A stretch of DNA of 64,000 bases from Dorea sp. AF36-15AT (GTDB lineage Bacteria; Bacillota; Clostridia; Lachnospirales; Lachnospiraceae). The notes under the pieces were generated by a model. It worked only from the letters and a program-made list of their open reading frames with translations, was not told the origin of the DNA and made no database searches. Location of the stretch: positions 124,001 through 188,000 of the forward strand of contig NZ_QUDV01000002.1 of assembly GCF_003477705.1 (NCBI RefSeq). Direction: 5' to 3'. Each line of letters opens with the position of its first letter. Positions within the stretch are counted from its first letter, which is position 1. Shown here in pieces: positions 1 through 8,472 of this stretch. Position numbers and translations under genes: made by a program.

Positions 1-327
1 TCTGTTGGTGGATTCCGTAATATGATCGGTAAAAATGTCAAGTTTGACGATGGTGTATTTGAAGTAACGTTGATCCGCCGCCCGAAGAATCCAATTGAAC
101 TGCAGGAGATCATCGCTGCACTTCTGATTGAGCAGGTAGATACTAAGCATATGTATTCTTTTAAAGCAAAGAAGATCACCTTTGAGTCGCTGGAAGAGAT
201 TCCGTGGACACTCGATGGAGAATACGGTGGAAGTCATGATATGGTAGAGATTATGAACCAGAATAAAGCTATGGAATTAATGGTTCCATCTAAATATGTC
301 GACGAATTGTCGGAGGATGAAAAATAA
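1..327 (+). CDS. YegS/DgkB-type lipid (diacylglycerol) kinase, C-terminal part
   Basis: The reading frame is open from base 1 and stops at 325-327, so only the last ~108 residues are present. The segment containing IPWTLDGEYGG resembles the end of bacterial diacylglycerol/sphingosine kinase-like proteins, where a W-x-x-DGE motif precedes a glycine-rich strand and a final beta-sandwich. Such enzymes phosphorylate membrane lipids with ATP. The catalytic N-terminal domain lies outside the window, so the exact substrate cannot be judged. A tRNA gene follows 76 bases downstream. No terminator is obvious between them. Confidence 0.75.
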   Translation, partial: SVGGFRNMIGKNVKFDDGVFEVTLIRRPKNPIELQEIIAALLIEQVDTKHMYSFKAKKITFESLEEIPWTLDGEYGGSHDMVEIMNQNKAMELMVPSKYVDELSEDEK

Positions 328-403
328 ATTAAAAAAAATTCACTTTCCTCTTGCATTTTGAATTAATATTTGATATATTAATTGAGCACGAGTTAAGTGA
401 CAC

Positions 404-475
404 GGCTCCGTGGTCAAGCGGTCAAGACGCTAGCCTCTCACGCTGGAATCCGGGGTTCGATTCCCCGCGGAGTCA
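404..475 (+). tRNA. tRNA-Glu (CTC)
   Basis: The cloverleaf is complete. The acceptor GGCTCCG pairs with CGGAGTC, anticodon stem CTAGC pairs with GCTGG around loop CTCTCAC (anticodon CTC), and the T-loop is GGTTCGATTCC. CCA is not encoded. A strong terminator follows directly. Confidence 0.95.
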
Positions 476-481
476 CTGATT

Positions 482-514
482 AACCTGATGATCAAATGGT
501 CATCAGGTTTTTTT
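482..514 (+). terminator. Rho-independent terminator after tRNA-Glu
   Basis: AACCTGATGA pairs with TCATCAGGTT around an 8-base loop and is followed by a run of seven T. It ends the tRNA-Glu transcript. Its T-run is also the left end of the next palindrome. Confidence 0.85.
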
Positions 515-550
515 ACTTTACAGGAAATTGCTTTCCTGTAAAGTAAAAAA
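509..550. repeat. 19-bp perfect inverted repeat, bidirectional-terminator-like
   Basis: TTTTTTACTTTACAGGAAA is followed by TTGC and the exact reverse complement, ending in six A. The T-run on one strand and A-run on the other would allow termination in either direction. It sits at the left edge of the two-hairpin element. Confidence 0.7.
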
Positions 551-569
551 CGCTCCACGAGGATGCGCA

Positions 570-636
570 CTGCGGCGGACAAGGTAGATGTCGCAAGCGA
601 CCGCCGCAGGCGCGAGAATGTGCCAAGGCACATTCT
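570..636. repeat. Dispersed two-hairpin element, copy A
   Basis: Outer arms CTGCGGCGG (570-578) and CCGCCGCAG (601-609) enclose a spacer containing GTAGATG and a small hairpin TCGCAAGCGA (591-600). Five bases later comes a second hairpin, AGAATGTGCC/GGCACATTCT (615-636). The same architecture with the same 5-base gap recurs at 35292-35363. The rest of the 332-base gap before fba (637-724) holds only short inverted repeats and no ORF I would trust. Confidence 0.6.
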
Positions 637-724
637 TTGTTCTGCAATAAGCCGTCATGCAGAAATCGTGCTTGCACGAATTGCTCAGGCAGGAAATCAC
701 CTTTGCATACATAAAACTTTTATA

Positions 725-753
725 TTGAGTTTTTAAAAGAAGTAGGCTATAAT
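725..753 (+). promoter_or_regulatory. Sigma-A promoter of fba
   Basis: TTGAGT, a 17-base spacer and a perfect TATAAT lie 54 bases before the fba start. Confidence 0.75.
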
Positions 754-806
754 GTACACGTATTAAACATTAGCTAAGAACATTTTAAGGAAAGAAGGTA
801 AAAGTT

Positions 807-1775
807 ATGGGATTGGTAACAACAACCGAAATGTTTAAGAAGGCTTATGATGGCGGATACGCAATCGGTGCTTTCAATGTTAACAACATGGAGATCGTTC
901 AGGGTATTACAGAGGCAGCCGGAGAGCTGAAGAGCCCGGTTATCCTTCAGGTATCTAAAGGTGCTCGTGCATACGCTAACCACACATACCTTGTTAAATT
1001 AGTAGAGGCAGCAGTTCAGGAGAATCCAGAGATTCCGATCGCTCTTCACCTGGATCACGGTGATAGCTTTGAACTTTGCAAGAACTGTATCGATGGTGGA
1101 TTTACATCAGTTATGATCGATGCTTCTTCTAAGTCATTCGAAGAGAATATCGCTATTACAAAGCAGGTAGTTGAATATGCTCATGCTCATGGTGTAGTAG
1201 TAGAGGCTGAACTTGGAACACTTGCAGGTGTTGAGGATGAAGTAGTAGTTGAGCATGGTAAAGAAAGCTATACACGTCCGGAAGAAGTAGAAGAATTTGT
1301 AACAAGAACAGGATGTGATTCCCTTGCAATTGCTATCGGAACATCACACGGTGCATACAAGTTCAAAGCTTCTCAGTGCACAAGAAATGCTGATGGTATC
1401 CTTGTACCACCTCCGCTTCGTTTTGACGTTCTGGAAGAGTGTACAAAGCGTCTGCCAGGATTCCCGATCGTACTGCACGGTTCTTCTTCAGTACCACAGG
1501 AATTCGTTAAGATGGTTAACCAGTATGGTGGAAATATGCCAGATGCTATTGGTATTCCAGAGGACGAGCTTCGTCACGCAGCTGAACTGTCAGTATGCAA
1601 GATCAATATCGACTCAGATATCCGTCTTGCTATGACAGCTAATATCCGTAAGCACTTCGTAGAGCATCCAGATCACTTTGACCCACGTCAGTATCTGAAA
1701 CCAGCTCGTCAGGCTGTTAAGGATATGGTTGCTCACAAGATCACTAACGTACTTGGAAGTGCTGGTAAAGCCTAA
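807..1775 (+). CDS. fba: Class II fructose-bisphosphate aldolase
   Basis: The product (322 aa) is a cytosolic, metal-dependent glycolytic enzyme that cleaves fructose-1,6-bisphosphate to dihydroxyacetone phosphate and glyceraldehyde-3-phosphate. The class II signatures are visible: LHLDHGDSF near residue 80, VEAELGTLAG with the following acidic loop, AIGTSHGAYKF and VLHGSSSVP, which supply the Zn-binding His residues, and the phosphate-binding CKINIDSDIR region. Start: ATG at 807 with GGAAAGAAGG upstream. The gene stands alone, with its own promoter and a strong terminator. The length fits the longer bacterial/protist type of class II enzymes. Confidence 0.95.
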   Translation: MGLVTTTEMFKKAYDGGYAIGAFNVNNMEIVQGITEAAGELKSPVILQVSKGARAYANHTYLVKLVEAAVQENPEIPIALHLDHGDSFELCKNCIDGGFTSVMIDASSKSFEENIAITKQVVEYAHAHGVVVEAELGTLAGVEDEVVVEHGKESYTRPEEVEEFVTRTGCDSLAIAIGTSHGAYKFKASQCTRNADGILVPPPLRFDVLEECTKRLPGFPIVLHGSSSVPQEFVKMVNQYGGNMPDAIGIPEDELRHAAELSVCKINIDSDIRLAMTANIRKHFVEHPDHFDPRQYLKPARQAVKDMVAHKITNVLGSAGKA

Positions 1776-1849
1776 ATCACAAGAATGTTATAATTTTTTG
1801 CTTGCATTTTAAAAAGTATTGATATATACTTACAGGCATAACAAGAACG

Positions 1850-1882
1850 AAGGCGTTCCGACTAAGGTTGGAGCGCCTTTTT
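1850..1882 (+). terminator. Rho-independent terminator after fba
   Basis: AAGGCGTTCCGAC pairs with the 3' arm GTTGGAGCGCCTT (G-T pairs included) around loop TAAG and is followed by T5. Confidence 0.85.
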
Positions 1883-1957
1883 ATATCATGCGATCATCGG
1901 GGCTCGCTTTTATAAAAATGCCGGTGCATAGTGCCGGGCGTTCTTGGTATAAAGCAC

Positions 1958-1986
1958 TTGCGTAAACAGAAAGTTTGCTATATTAT
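1958..1986 (+). promoter_or_regulatory. Promoter of glnN
   Basis: TTGCGT, 17 bases and TATTAT lie about 50 bases before the glnN start. No riboswitch or clear operator is seen in the leader. Confidence 0.55.
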
Positions 1987-2035
1987 AAGAGGCAAGGGTT
2001 CCTGTTTGGACAAAGAAAGGAAAGGAAACAAGAAT

Positions 2036-4147
2036 ATGAGTGATGTAATAAACGTAGCAGAAATATTTGGTGAAGATGTATTTAACGATACAGTGATGCA
2101 GAGCCGACTTCCTAAGAAAGTGTACAAGGATCTTAAGAGAATGATCCAGGAGGGTCAGGAATTGGATCTGGCTACCGCTGATGTCATTGCGCATGAGATG
2201 AAAGAGTGGGCGATTGAGAAGGGAGCTACTCACTACACTCATTGGTTCCAGCCATTGACAGGTGTTACAGCAGAGAAGCATGATTCATTTATTTCAGCAC
2301 CGATGGAGAACGGAAAGGTGCTTATGAATTTCTCCGGTAAAGAACTGATTAAGGGTGAGCCGGATGCGTCTTCTTTCCCATCAGGCGGTCTTCGTGCTAC
2401 ATTTGAGGCAAGAGGATATACAGCATGGGATTGTACATCACCTGCGTTTGTAAGACATGATGCAGCAGGCGCAACACTGTGTATTCCTACAGCATTTTGC
2501 TCCTATACAGGAGAGGCGCTGGATCAGAAGACACCACTTCTTCGTTCCATGCAGGCAATCAATGAACAGTCACTGAGACTTCTTCGTCTCTTTGGCAATA
2601 CAACGGCTAAGAAAGTAATTCCTTCCGTAGGACCGGAGCAGGAGTACTTCCTTGTAGACGCTGAAAAATTCATGCAGAGAAAAGACTTGATCTATACAGG
2701 ACGTACACTGTTTGGAGCAATGCCTCCGAAAGGACAGGAACTGGATGATCATTATTTCGGAACCATCCGTCAGAGAATTGCAGGATTCATGAAGAATGTC
2801 AATGAAGAACTCTGGAGAGTTGGCGTAACAGCTAAGACACAGCACAACGAAGTAGCGCCTGCACAGCACGAGCTTGCGCCGATTTATGCAGAGTGTAATG
2901 TGGCAGTTGACCACAACCATCTGGTAATGCAGACATTGAAGAGAGTTGCGTGCCAGCACGGTATGAAGTGTCTGCTTCATGAGAAACCGTTCGCAGGAGT
3001 GAATGGCTCCGGCAAGCACAACAACTGGTCTATCACTACAGATGATGGTAAGAACCTGTTGGATCCAGGTAAGACACCTCACGAGAACCTGCAGTTCCTG
3101 CTTGTACTTACATGTGTTCTGAAAGCAGTAGATGATCACGCAGCACTGCTTCGTGAATCTGCAGCTGATCCGGGTAATGATCACAGACTGGGAGCTAATG
3201 AAGCACCACCGGCAATTATTTCCGTATTCCTTGGCGAACAACTTGAAGACGTGCTGGAGCAGATCATTGAGACTGGCTCAGCAACACATAGTTTAAAGGG
3301 CGGCGTTCTGGAAACAGGAGTAGATACACTTCCTGACCTTGTTAAGGATGCTACAGACCGTAACCGTACATCACCGTTTGCATTTACCGGTAATAAATTC
3401 GAATTCCGTATGGTAGGATCAAGAGATTCTATTGCATCACCGAATATCGTGCTGAACACGATCGTTGCAGAAGCATTTTCAGAGGCATGTGACGTACTGG
3501 AGAAGGCGGATGATTTTGATAAAGCACTGAGTGAACTGATTACGAAGTATGCAACTGAACATAAGAAAATTATTTTCAATGGTGATGGATATTCTGATAA
3601 CTGGGTAGAAGAAGCTGAGAAGCGCGGACTTCCGAATATCAAGTCTATGGTTGAAGCAATCCCGGCACTGGAAGATGAGAAGACGATCAAGGTATTTGAA
3701 CAGTTCCATGTATTTACAGAGGCTGAGCTCAGATCTCGTGTAGAGATCAAATACGAGAACTATGCGAAGGTAATCAATATCGAAGCAAAGACAATGATTG
3801 ATATGGCAAGCAAGCAGATCATTCCGGCAATCATTAAGTACACCAAGACACTGGCAGATACGGTTGTTGCTGTTAAAGCAGCAGGTGTAGATGCAAGCGT
3901 ACAGGCAGAGGCACTGGCAGAAGTAAGTGAGCTTCTTAAAGAAGCAAAAGAAGCACTTGCAACACTGATCAAGGTGACGGATGAAGCAGCAACCAAAGAA
4001 GAGGGCGAAGAACAGGCTAAATTCTTCAAGTTCACAGTATTCCCGGCTATGGAAGCACTTCGTGCACCGGTTGATAAGCTGGAGATGATCGTGGATAAGG
4101 AAGCATGGCCAATGCCATCATACGGTGATCTGATGTTTGAAGTATAA
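2036..4147 (+). CDS. glnN: Type III glutamine synthetase (GSIII)
   Basis: The product joins glutamate and ammonia to glutamine at the cost of ATP and is the main nitrogen assimilation step in many gut anaerobes. I take ATG 2036, preceded by GAAAGGAAAGG, as the start; the frame is open further upstream to 1931, but that extension overlaps the promoter. This gives 703 aa, normal for the large GSIII class and far above GSI (~450). Family features include [11 protein letters not shown] near residue 60, [15 protein letters not shown] ATP-site sequence (seen as [10 protein letters not shown]), [17 protein letters not shown], and [10 protein letters not shown]. The protein is a cytosolic oligomer. 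It is monocistronic between a promoter and a strong terminator. Confidence 0.95.
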   Translation: MSDVINVAEIFGEDVFNDTVMQSRLPKKVYKDLKRMIQEGQELDLATADVIAHEMKEWAIEKGATHYTHWFQPLTGVTAEKHDSFISAPMENGKVLMNFSGKELIKGEPDASSFPSGGLRATFEARGYTAWDCTSPAFVRHDAAGATLCIPTAFCSYTGEALDQKTPLLRSMQAINEQSLRLLRLFGNTTAKKVIPSVGPEQEYFLVDAEKFMQRKDLIYTGRTLFGAMPPKGQELDDHYFGTIRQRIAGFMKNVNEELWRVGVTAKTQHNEVAPAQHELAPIYAECNVAVDHNHLVMQTLKRVACQHGMKCLLHEKPFAGVNGSGKHNNWSITTDDGKNLLDPGKTPHENLQFLLVLTCVLKAVDDHAALLRESAADPGNDHRLGANEAPPAIISVFLGEQLEDVLEQIIETGSATHSLKGGVLETGVDTLPDLVKDATDRNRTSPFAFTGNKFEFRMVGSRDSIASPNIVLNTIVAEAFSEACDVLEKADDFDKALSELITKYATEHKKIIFNGDGYSDNWVEEAEKRGLPNIKSMVEAIPALEDEKTIKVFEQFHVFTEAELRSRVEIKYENYAKVINIEAKTMIDMASKQIIPAIIKYTKTLADTVVAVKAAGVDASVQAEALAEVSELLKEAKEALATLIKVTDEAATKEEGEEQAKFFKFTVFPAMEALRAPVDKLEMIVDKEAWPMPSYGDLMFEV

Positions 4148-4178
4148 AATTTAGAAAAACATTACAATTTCTTAAGAG

Positions 4179-4230
4179 CCTTGCGCTTGGAATCCATGGA
4201 CAGGTATGGTATTCTAAGTGCAAGGTTTTT
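4179..4230 (+). terminator. Rho-independent terminator after glnN
   Basis: A 15-bp stem (CCTTGCGCTTGGAAT with ATTCTAAGTGCAAGG, two G-T pairs) is followed by T5. Confidence 0.85.
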
Positions 4231-4290
4231 GTTATGATTATAAATATAGTTTTTAAAGCCGTGATAGTGGATGAGTAAAAGGAGAGCCCG

Positions 4291-4752
4291 ATGATGACGA
4301 AAAATGAATTCATGATAAAATTGCAGGAAGCACTGGAGAACGATCTGGATGCGTCGGCGGTGCGTGATAATGTAAATTATTACAGTAATTATATTGATGA
4401 CGAGATACGTAAAGGTCGCAGTGAAGAAGAGGTACTGGACGAGCTGGGAGATCCATGGGTGATTGCACAGTCTGTGATTGATATGTCCGCTCAGAAGAAT
4501 GTGACAGAAGATTACAGTGGCAGCTATCGAAGTGCCGGAAGAGCGTCAGAACGCCAGGAGAGTTCTTATAATGTTCATAGCTATACGATTGGAAACTGGT
4601 GGCAGAAGCTGCTTCTGATACTTGGGATTATTGGAATTGTATTGATTGTTGCGGCGGTGATCGGAGGAATCATCTCGTTGGTAATGCCAATTGTGATACC
4701 GGTTCTGGTAGTGATTCTGCTGGTGAATTTTATCAGAAGGCTGAAAGAATAG
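4291..4752 (+). CDS. DUF1700/HAAS-domain membrane protein
   Basis: This is a 153-aa protein. The N-terminal ~75 residues (KNEFMIKLQEAL...EEEVLDELGDPWVIAQSVI) match the pattern of the HAAS four-helix region found in DUF1700 proteins: short helices with an L-x-E-LGDP turn. A Ser/Arg-rich linker follows, then one or two hydrophobic segments at about 105-148, and the protein ends RRLKE. HAAS proteins often sit next to PadR regulators and affect envelope processes, but no PadR gene is present here. The start could be either Met of the ATGATG at 4291; AAAGGAGAG precedes it. Function is otherwise unknown. A terminator follows. Confidence 0.7.
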   Translation: MMTKNEFMIKLQEALENDLDASAVRDNVNYYSNYIDDEIRKGRSEEEVLDELGDPWVIAQSVIDMSAQKNVTEDYSGSYRSAGRASERQESSYNVHSYTIGNWWQKLLLILGIIGIVLIVAAVIGGIISLVMPIVIPVLVVILLVNFIRRLKE

Positions 4753-4774
4753 GAGAAAAAAAGAATAGAAAAGT

Positions 4775-4806
4775 AAAAGACCGATGGGGGAGCCATCGGT
4801 CTTTTG
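4775..4806 (+). terminator. Rho-independent terminator
   Basis: AAAAGACCGATGG pairs with CCATCGGTCTTTT. It ends the DUF1700 gene transcript. Confidence 0.8.
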
Positions 4807-5004
4807 AGGGGAGTATAAATAATTAATAAGGGGTTGTAGAAAGGCTTGCTTTCTACATGATTTAGTATAATATAGCGCGTCGCAAAATGCAAGAAAAAAT
4901 TAAGATTTTTTTAAAATAAGTAATATTCCGGATATGGATGTATAGTCTGCCGAAAAACGGCAACAATAAGCCTTGTAATCATTAAGGATTAGGAGGAAAA
5001 AGTC

Positions 5005-5211
5005 ATGGCAAATAACCAGAATTCTTCAAATCAGAATGCATCAAACAGAAATGCATCTGATCGTAATGCATCAAACCGCAATGCGTCCAACAGAAACGCA
5101 TCCAATAAGAATGCATCCAACAAAAATGCATCCAACAGAAATGCATCAAACAGAAATGCGTCCGATTGCAATTCGTCAGACAGAAATGGTATGAATTACA
5201 GCGACAGATAG
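5005..5211 (+). CDS. Asn-rich pentapeptide-repeat small protein
   Basis: This encodes a 68-aa, very hydrophilic protein made almost entirely of eleven units of S-[N/D]-X-N-A, where X is Q, R, K or once C. Coding is supported by an excellent ribosome site (AGGAGGAAAAAGTC before ATG 5005), by synonymous third-base variation between units, and by a following hairpin. No signal peptide, membrane segment or catalytic motif is present. Composition predicts a disordered cationic peptide with a single cysteine near the C-terminus. I do not recognise a characterised family. A TATAAT at 4867-4872 may be its -10 box, with a weak -35. Confidence 0.6.
   Translation: MANNQNSSNQNASNRNASDRNASNRNASNRNASNKNASNKNASNRNASNRNASDCNSSDRNGMNYSDR
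5026..5190 (+). repeat. Tandem 15-bp coding repeat, 11 units
   Basis: The consensus unit TCMAACAGAAATGCA encodes Ser-Asn-Arg-Asn-Ala and is repeated eleven times without frame loss. The last two units are most diverged ([10 protein letters not shown]). It lies wholly within the small gene at 5005-5211. Confidence 0.85.
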
Positions 5212-5224
5212 TAAGATGTGAAAG

Positions 5225-5253
5225 GAACCGGTGTGTGAAGCACACCGGTTCTT
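5225..5253 (+). terminator. Hairpin after the Asn-rich gene
   Basis: GAACCGGTGTG pairs with CACACCGGTTC (11 bp) around TGAAG. The T-tract is poor (CTTACG), so termination strength is uncertain. Confidence 0.5.
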
Positions 5254-5376
5254 ACGCTGTGAGCGGAAATTGGATATGGAATAAGCGGGAAAATAAGCGG
5301 CCAGCTTTCTTGACAAGTATGCTCTGCTACAAGTAATATGAATAGGTAATAACAGTAACCAGATAGTGATACATAA

Positions 5377-6540
5377 ATGAGGAAATATATGAAGAAAATG
5401 GAATTGATCGCTCCCTGCCATTTTGGGTTGGAAGCGGTATTAAAGAGAGAAATTCTGGATCTGGGTTATGAGATCGCAGAAGTGGAAGACGGAAGAGTGA
5501 CATTTTATGGTGATGCGGATGCAATCTGTCGTGCCAATATTTTCCTGCGCACAGCAGAGCGTATTCTGTTGAAGGTGGGGAGCTTTCGGGCGGTAACATT
5601 TGAAGAGTTATTTGATAAAACAAAAGAACTTCCGTGGGAAGATTATATTCCACAGAATGGCAAATTCTGGGTGGCAAAAGCGGCTTCAGTTAAGAGTAAG
5701 CTGTTCAGCACGTCGGATATTCAGTCCATTATGAAAAAAGCCATGGTGCGCAGAATGCAGGAACGTTACTGTGTAGAGTGGTTCCCGGAGAACGGTGCGT
5801 CTTATCCGGTCCGCGTATTTTTAATGAAGGATATCGTAACGGTAGGAATCGACACCACAGGTATTTCACTACATAAGCGAGGATATCGCGAGGTGTCTGG
5901 TAAAGCGCCGATTACAGAGACGCTGGCAGCAGCACTGATCATGCTGACACCGTGGAGAAAAGACCGTATTCTGGTAGATCCGTTTTGCGGAAGCGGTACA
6001 TTTCCGATTGAAGCGGCTATGATGGCGGCTAATATTGCTCCGGGTATGAATCGGTCATTTTTGTCTGAAAAATGGGATAATCTGATTGCTAAAAAGAATT
6101 GGTATGATGTGATCGATGAGGCCAATGATATGATCTGTGATGATGTAGAAGTGGACATTCAGGGATACGATGTGGATTCTTCTGTAATCAAGATTGCCAG
6201 AAGAAATGCAAGAGAGGCTGGAGTGGATCATCTGATCCATTTCCAGGAGAGGGATGTAAAGGATCTGAATCATCCGAAGAAATATGGGTTTATTATTACG
6301 AACCCGCCGTACGGAGAACGTCTGGAAGATAAGAAGGATCTGCCGGATCTGTACCGTGCGTTTGGAGAAAGCTTCAAAAGACTTGATTCCTGGTCTGCGT
6401 ATATGATTACAAGCTACGATGATGCGGAACGGTATTTTGGGCGAAAAGCGGATAAGAACCGTAAGATCTATAATGGCATGTTGAAGACTTATTATTACCA
6501 GTTCCTGGGGCCAAAGCCACCGAAGCGGAAAGAAAAATAG
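5377..6540 (+). CDS. THUMP-domain class I SAM-dependent 23S rRNA methyltransferase (RlmL/YpsC type)
   Basis: The 387-aa product probably makes N2-methylguanosine in 23S rRNA, as RlmL N-terminal-domain homologues do. It has an N-terminal ferredoxin-like/THUMP region (residues ~1-160), then a Rossmann methyltransferase. DPFCGSGTFPIEAAMMA is the SAM-binding motif I, GYDVDSSVIKIARRNA is motif II, and NPPYGER is the catalytic motif IV of N2-guanine methyltransferases. The start is ambiguous among ATGs at 5377, 5389 and 5398; none has an ideal ribosome site. It is followed within 35 bases by rdgB and then by a phosphodiesterase gene, so the three may be cotranscribed. Confidence 0.85.
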   Translation: MRKYMKKMELIAPCHFGLEAVLKREILDLGYEIAEVEDGRVTFYGDADAICRANIFLRTAERILLKVGSFRAVTFEELFDKTKELPWEDYIPQNGKFWVAKAASVKSKLFSTSDIQSIMKKAMVRRMQERYCVEWFPENGASYPVRVFLMKDIVTVGIDTTGISLHKRGYREVSGKAPITETLAAALIMLTPWRKDRILVDPFCGSGTFPIEAAMMAANIAPGMNRSFLSEKWDNLIAKKNWYDVIDEANDMICDDVEVDIQGYDVDSSVIKIARRNAREAGVDHLIHFQERDVKDLNHPKKYGFIITNPPYGERLEDKKDLPDLYRAFGESFKRLDSWSAYMITSYDDAERYFGRKADKNRKIYNGMLKTYYYQFLGPKPPKRKEK

Positions 6541-6574
6541 ATAATAATTATAGAAAGAATGGTTAAAGAAAGTT

Positions 6575-7207
6575 ATGGGAAAGATAATATTTGCAACGGG
6601 AAATGTGCATAAAATGGTCGAAATCCGTATGATTCTTGCGGATCTTGGCATGGAGATTCTGTCACAGAAAGAGGCAGGGATCCAGGCTGATGTGGTAGAA
6701 GATGGAAGCACTTTTGAGGAAAATGCGATGATCAAGGCAACGGAGATTGCGAAGATTGCCCGTCAGATGCCAGAATATGCAGATGCTATTGTGATGGCAG
6801 ACGATTCCGGATTGGAGATTGATTATCTGAATAAAGAGCCTGGTATCTATTCTGCACGTTATATGGGAAAAGATACTTCTTACGATATTAAAAATCAGGC
6901 ACTTCTGGACCGATTGGACGGCGTAGAAGATGCGAAACGTACAGCACGCTTTGTGTGTGCCATTGCGGCTGCATTTCCGGATGGGAGTACAGAAGCAGTG
7001 CGTGGTACGATGGAAGGCATTATCGGACACGAGATTGCAGGAGAGAACGGATTTGGTTATGATCCAATCTTTTATTTACCGGAATATGGATGTACCAGTG
7101 CAGAACTTGCGCCGGAAAAGAAAAATGAACTTAGTCATCGTGGTGAAGGACTTCGGAAAATGCGTGCGGTCATTGAAGCACGTAATGCGGTTAAGCAGGT
7201 TGAGTAA
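6575..7207 (+). CDS. rdgB: XTP/dITP diphosphatase (RdgB/HAM1)
   Basis: A 210-aa house-cleaning nucleotide pyrophosphatase that hydrolyses dITP, XTP and ITP to monophosphates and so keeps deaminated purines out of DNA. Family landmarks are FATGNVHKMVEI at the N-terminus, EDGSTFEENAMIKA, MADDSGLEIDYL with the metal-binding acidic residues, GIYSARYMG, and GFGYDPIFY near residue 165. Length is typical. It lies 34 bases after the methyltransferase gene and 21 bases before the phosphodiesterase gene. Confidence 0.93.
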   Translation: MGKIIFATGNVHKMVEIRMILADLGMEILSQKEAGIQADVVEDGSTFEENAMIKATEIAKIARQMPEYADAIVMADDSGLEIDYLNKEPGIYSARYMGKDTSYDIKNQALLDRLDGVEDAKRTARFVCAIAAAFPDGSTEAVRGTMEGIIGHEIAGENGFGYDPIFYLPEYGCTSAELAPEKKNELSHRGEGLRKMRAVIEARNAVKQVE

Positions 7208-7228
7208 TAGAAGGGACAGACTGTATAT

Positions 7229-7708
7229 ATGAAAATATTGATTGTTAGTGATACCCACAGATATCTGGGTAATCTGCAGACAGCACTGGAAGAGGAAGGA
7301 CCGGTGGATATGCTGATTCATCTGGGGGACATTGAGCATCAGATGGCAGATGTGATCCGGATGGCAGGATGTCCGGTACATATGATTGCGGGGAATAATG
7401 ATTTTCTCTGTAACCTGCCGGAAGAGGAAGAATTTGAAATCGGCAGCTATCACGTATGGATTACGCATGGGCATCGATATGGCGTAAGCTTCGATACAGA
7501 AGAGATTAAGGAAGAAGCACGGATACTTGGCGCAGATATCGTAATGTTTGGCCATACGCATCGTCCGCATCTGGAGGAAGAGGAAGACCTTATCACGTTG
7601 AATCCGGGTAGTATGACCTATCCAAGACAGAGCGGCAGACAGCCGAGCTACATGGTAATGACATTAGACAAAGAGGGAAAGGCATCCTTTGAGATAAAGT
7701 ATCTGTAA
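7229..7708 (+). CDS. YfcE/MJ0936-family metallophosphodiesterase
   Basis: A 159-aa calcineurin-like phosphoesterase. The metal-binding motifs occur in order: SDTHR (residues 7-11), HLGDIEH, GNNDF, THGHRYG and FGHTHRP, followed by LNPGSMTYPR. Proteins of this size hydrolyse simple phosphodiesters in vitro; the physiological substrate is not known. It is frequently paired with rdgB in Firmicutes, as here with a 21-base gap, which suggests a shared transcript. It is cytosolic, with no signal peptide. Confidence 0.88.
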   Translation: MKILIVSDTHRYLGNLQTALEEEGPVDMLIHLGDIEHQMADVIRMAGCPVHMIAGNNDFLCNLPEEEEFEIGSYHVWITHGHRYGVSFDTEEIKEEARILGADIVMFGHTHRPHLEEEEDLITLNPGSMTYPRQSGRQPSYMVMTLDKEGKASFEIKYL

Positions 7709-7805
7709 GAGCAGTGATGTGAATCGGGGTGAATGTGGGCAGGATGCCTGCGTTTACCTTGAAAAACTCCGAAAAAATAAAAAATAAAAAAACTTAAAAA
7801 AGGTG

Positions 7806-7834
7806 TTGACATTTAGAAAAACATGCCCTATAAT
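7806..7834 (+). promoter_or_regulatory. Strong sigma-A promoter of the tRNA cluster
   Basis: Perfect TTGACA and TATAAT boxes with a 17-base spacer lie 42 bases before tRNA-Pro. Confidence 0.9.
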
Positions 7835-7875
7835 ACATATTGTGTCACGGAGATGACGCAACATAAAGAAAACAT

Positions 7876-7950
7876 CGGGGTGTGGCTCAGCTTGGCTAGA
7901 GCGCCTGGTTTGGGACCAGGAGGTCGCAGGTTCGAATCCTGTCACCCCGA
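7876..7950 (+). tRNA. tRNA-Pro (TGG)
   Basis: Acceptor CGGGGTG pairs with CACCCCG. Anticodon stem CCTGG/CCAGG encloses TTTGGGA, giving anticodon TGG. First gene of the cluster. Confidence 0.95.
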
Positions 7951-7957
7951 TACTTAT

Positions 7958-8028
7958 GCGGGTGTAGTTCAATGGTAGAACACCAGCCTTCCAAGCTGGA
8001 TACGTGGGTTCGATTCCCATCACCCGCT
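7958..8028 (+). tRNA. tRNA-Gly (TCC)
   Basis: Acceptor GCGGGTG pairs with CACCCGC. Stem CCAGC/GCTGG encloses CTTCCAA, giving anticodon TCC. Confidence 0.95.
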
Positions 8029-8056
8029 TTCTTAATCCGTAAAGGGTTAAGAATGT

Positions 8057-8130
8057 GAGTCTGTAGCTCAGCTGGATAGAGCAACGGCCTTCTAAGCCGT
8101 AGGTCGAGGGTTCGAATCCCCCCAGGCTCG
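8057..8130 (+). tRNA. tRNA-Arg (TCT)
   Basis: Acceptor GAGTCTG pairs with CAGGCTC. Stem ACGGC/GCCGT encloses CTTCTAA, giving anticodon TCT. An 89-base spacer without visible signals precedes tRNA-His. Confidence 0.95.
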
Positions 8131-8218
8131 TTGACACGTTCAAAACGGTCATACTTGATGAACGGGTCAGTCCCAGAACCTTGGCGTAATGAGCTGGTAG
8201 ATGGACTTAATAGAATAT

Positions 8219-8293
8219 GGTGGGTATAGTGCAGTTGGTTAACGCGTCGGATTGTGGTTCCGAAGATCGTGGGTTCGAGTCCCACTACCCACC
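8219..8293 (+). tRNA. tRNA-His (GTG)
   Basis: Acceptor GTGGGTA pairs with TACCCAC. The stem TCGGA/TCCGA encloses TTGTGGT, giving anticodon GTG. The extra 5' G (-1) opposite C73, which is diagnostic for tRNA-His, is encoded at 8219. Confidence 0.95.
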
Positions 8294-8307
8294 CTTTTTT
8301 CTTTTAA

Positions 8308-8379
8308 TGGGCTATCGCCAAGCGGTAAGGCACAGGACTTTGACTCCTGCATTCGTTGGTTCGAATCCAACTAGCCCAG
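8308..8379 (+). tRNA. tRNA-Gln (TTG)
   Basis: Acceptor TGGGCTA pairs with TAGCCCA. Stem CAGGA/TCCTG encloses CTTTGAC, giving anticodon TTG. Confidence 0.95.
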
Positions 8380-8390
8380 TTATTTAATAG

Positions 8391-8463
8391 GGGCGTGTAG
8401 CTCAGGTGGTAGAGCACTTGACTTTTAATCAAGTTGTCCGGGGTTCGAATCCCCGCACGCTCA
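8391..8463 (+). tRNA. tRNA-Lys (TTT)
   Basis: Acceptor GGGCGTG pairs with CACGCTC. Stem CTTGA/TCAAG encloses CTTTTAA, giving anticodon TTT. A terminator follows. Confidence 0.95.
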
Positions 8464-8472
8464 CTTAAAAGA

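Noticed and set aside
430..712. Minus-strand frames downstream of tRNA-Glu
   Set aside because: They span the tRNA and the hairpin-rich dispersed element and have no ribosome site.
5026..5190. CRISPR-like array of short repeats
   Set aside because: The 15-base units are contiguous with no spacers and encode an in-frame pentapeptide, so this is a coding tandem repeat. The opposite-strand His/Trp/Cys-rich frame is only its mirror.
8131..8218. Internal promoter between tRNA-Arg and tRNA-His
   Set aside because: A TTGACA occurs at 8131 but no -10 box lies at a suitable distance.
7754..8285. Minus-strand frames of 130 aa over the tRNA cluster
   Set aside because: They are built from reverse complements of tRNA genes (T-arm sequences give repeated GxEPT/GFEP motifs), a known annotation artefact.
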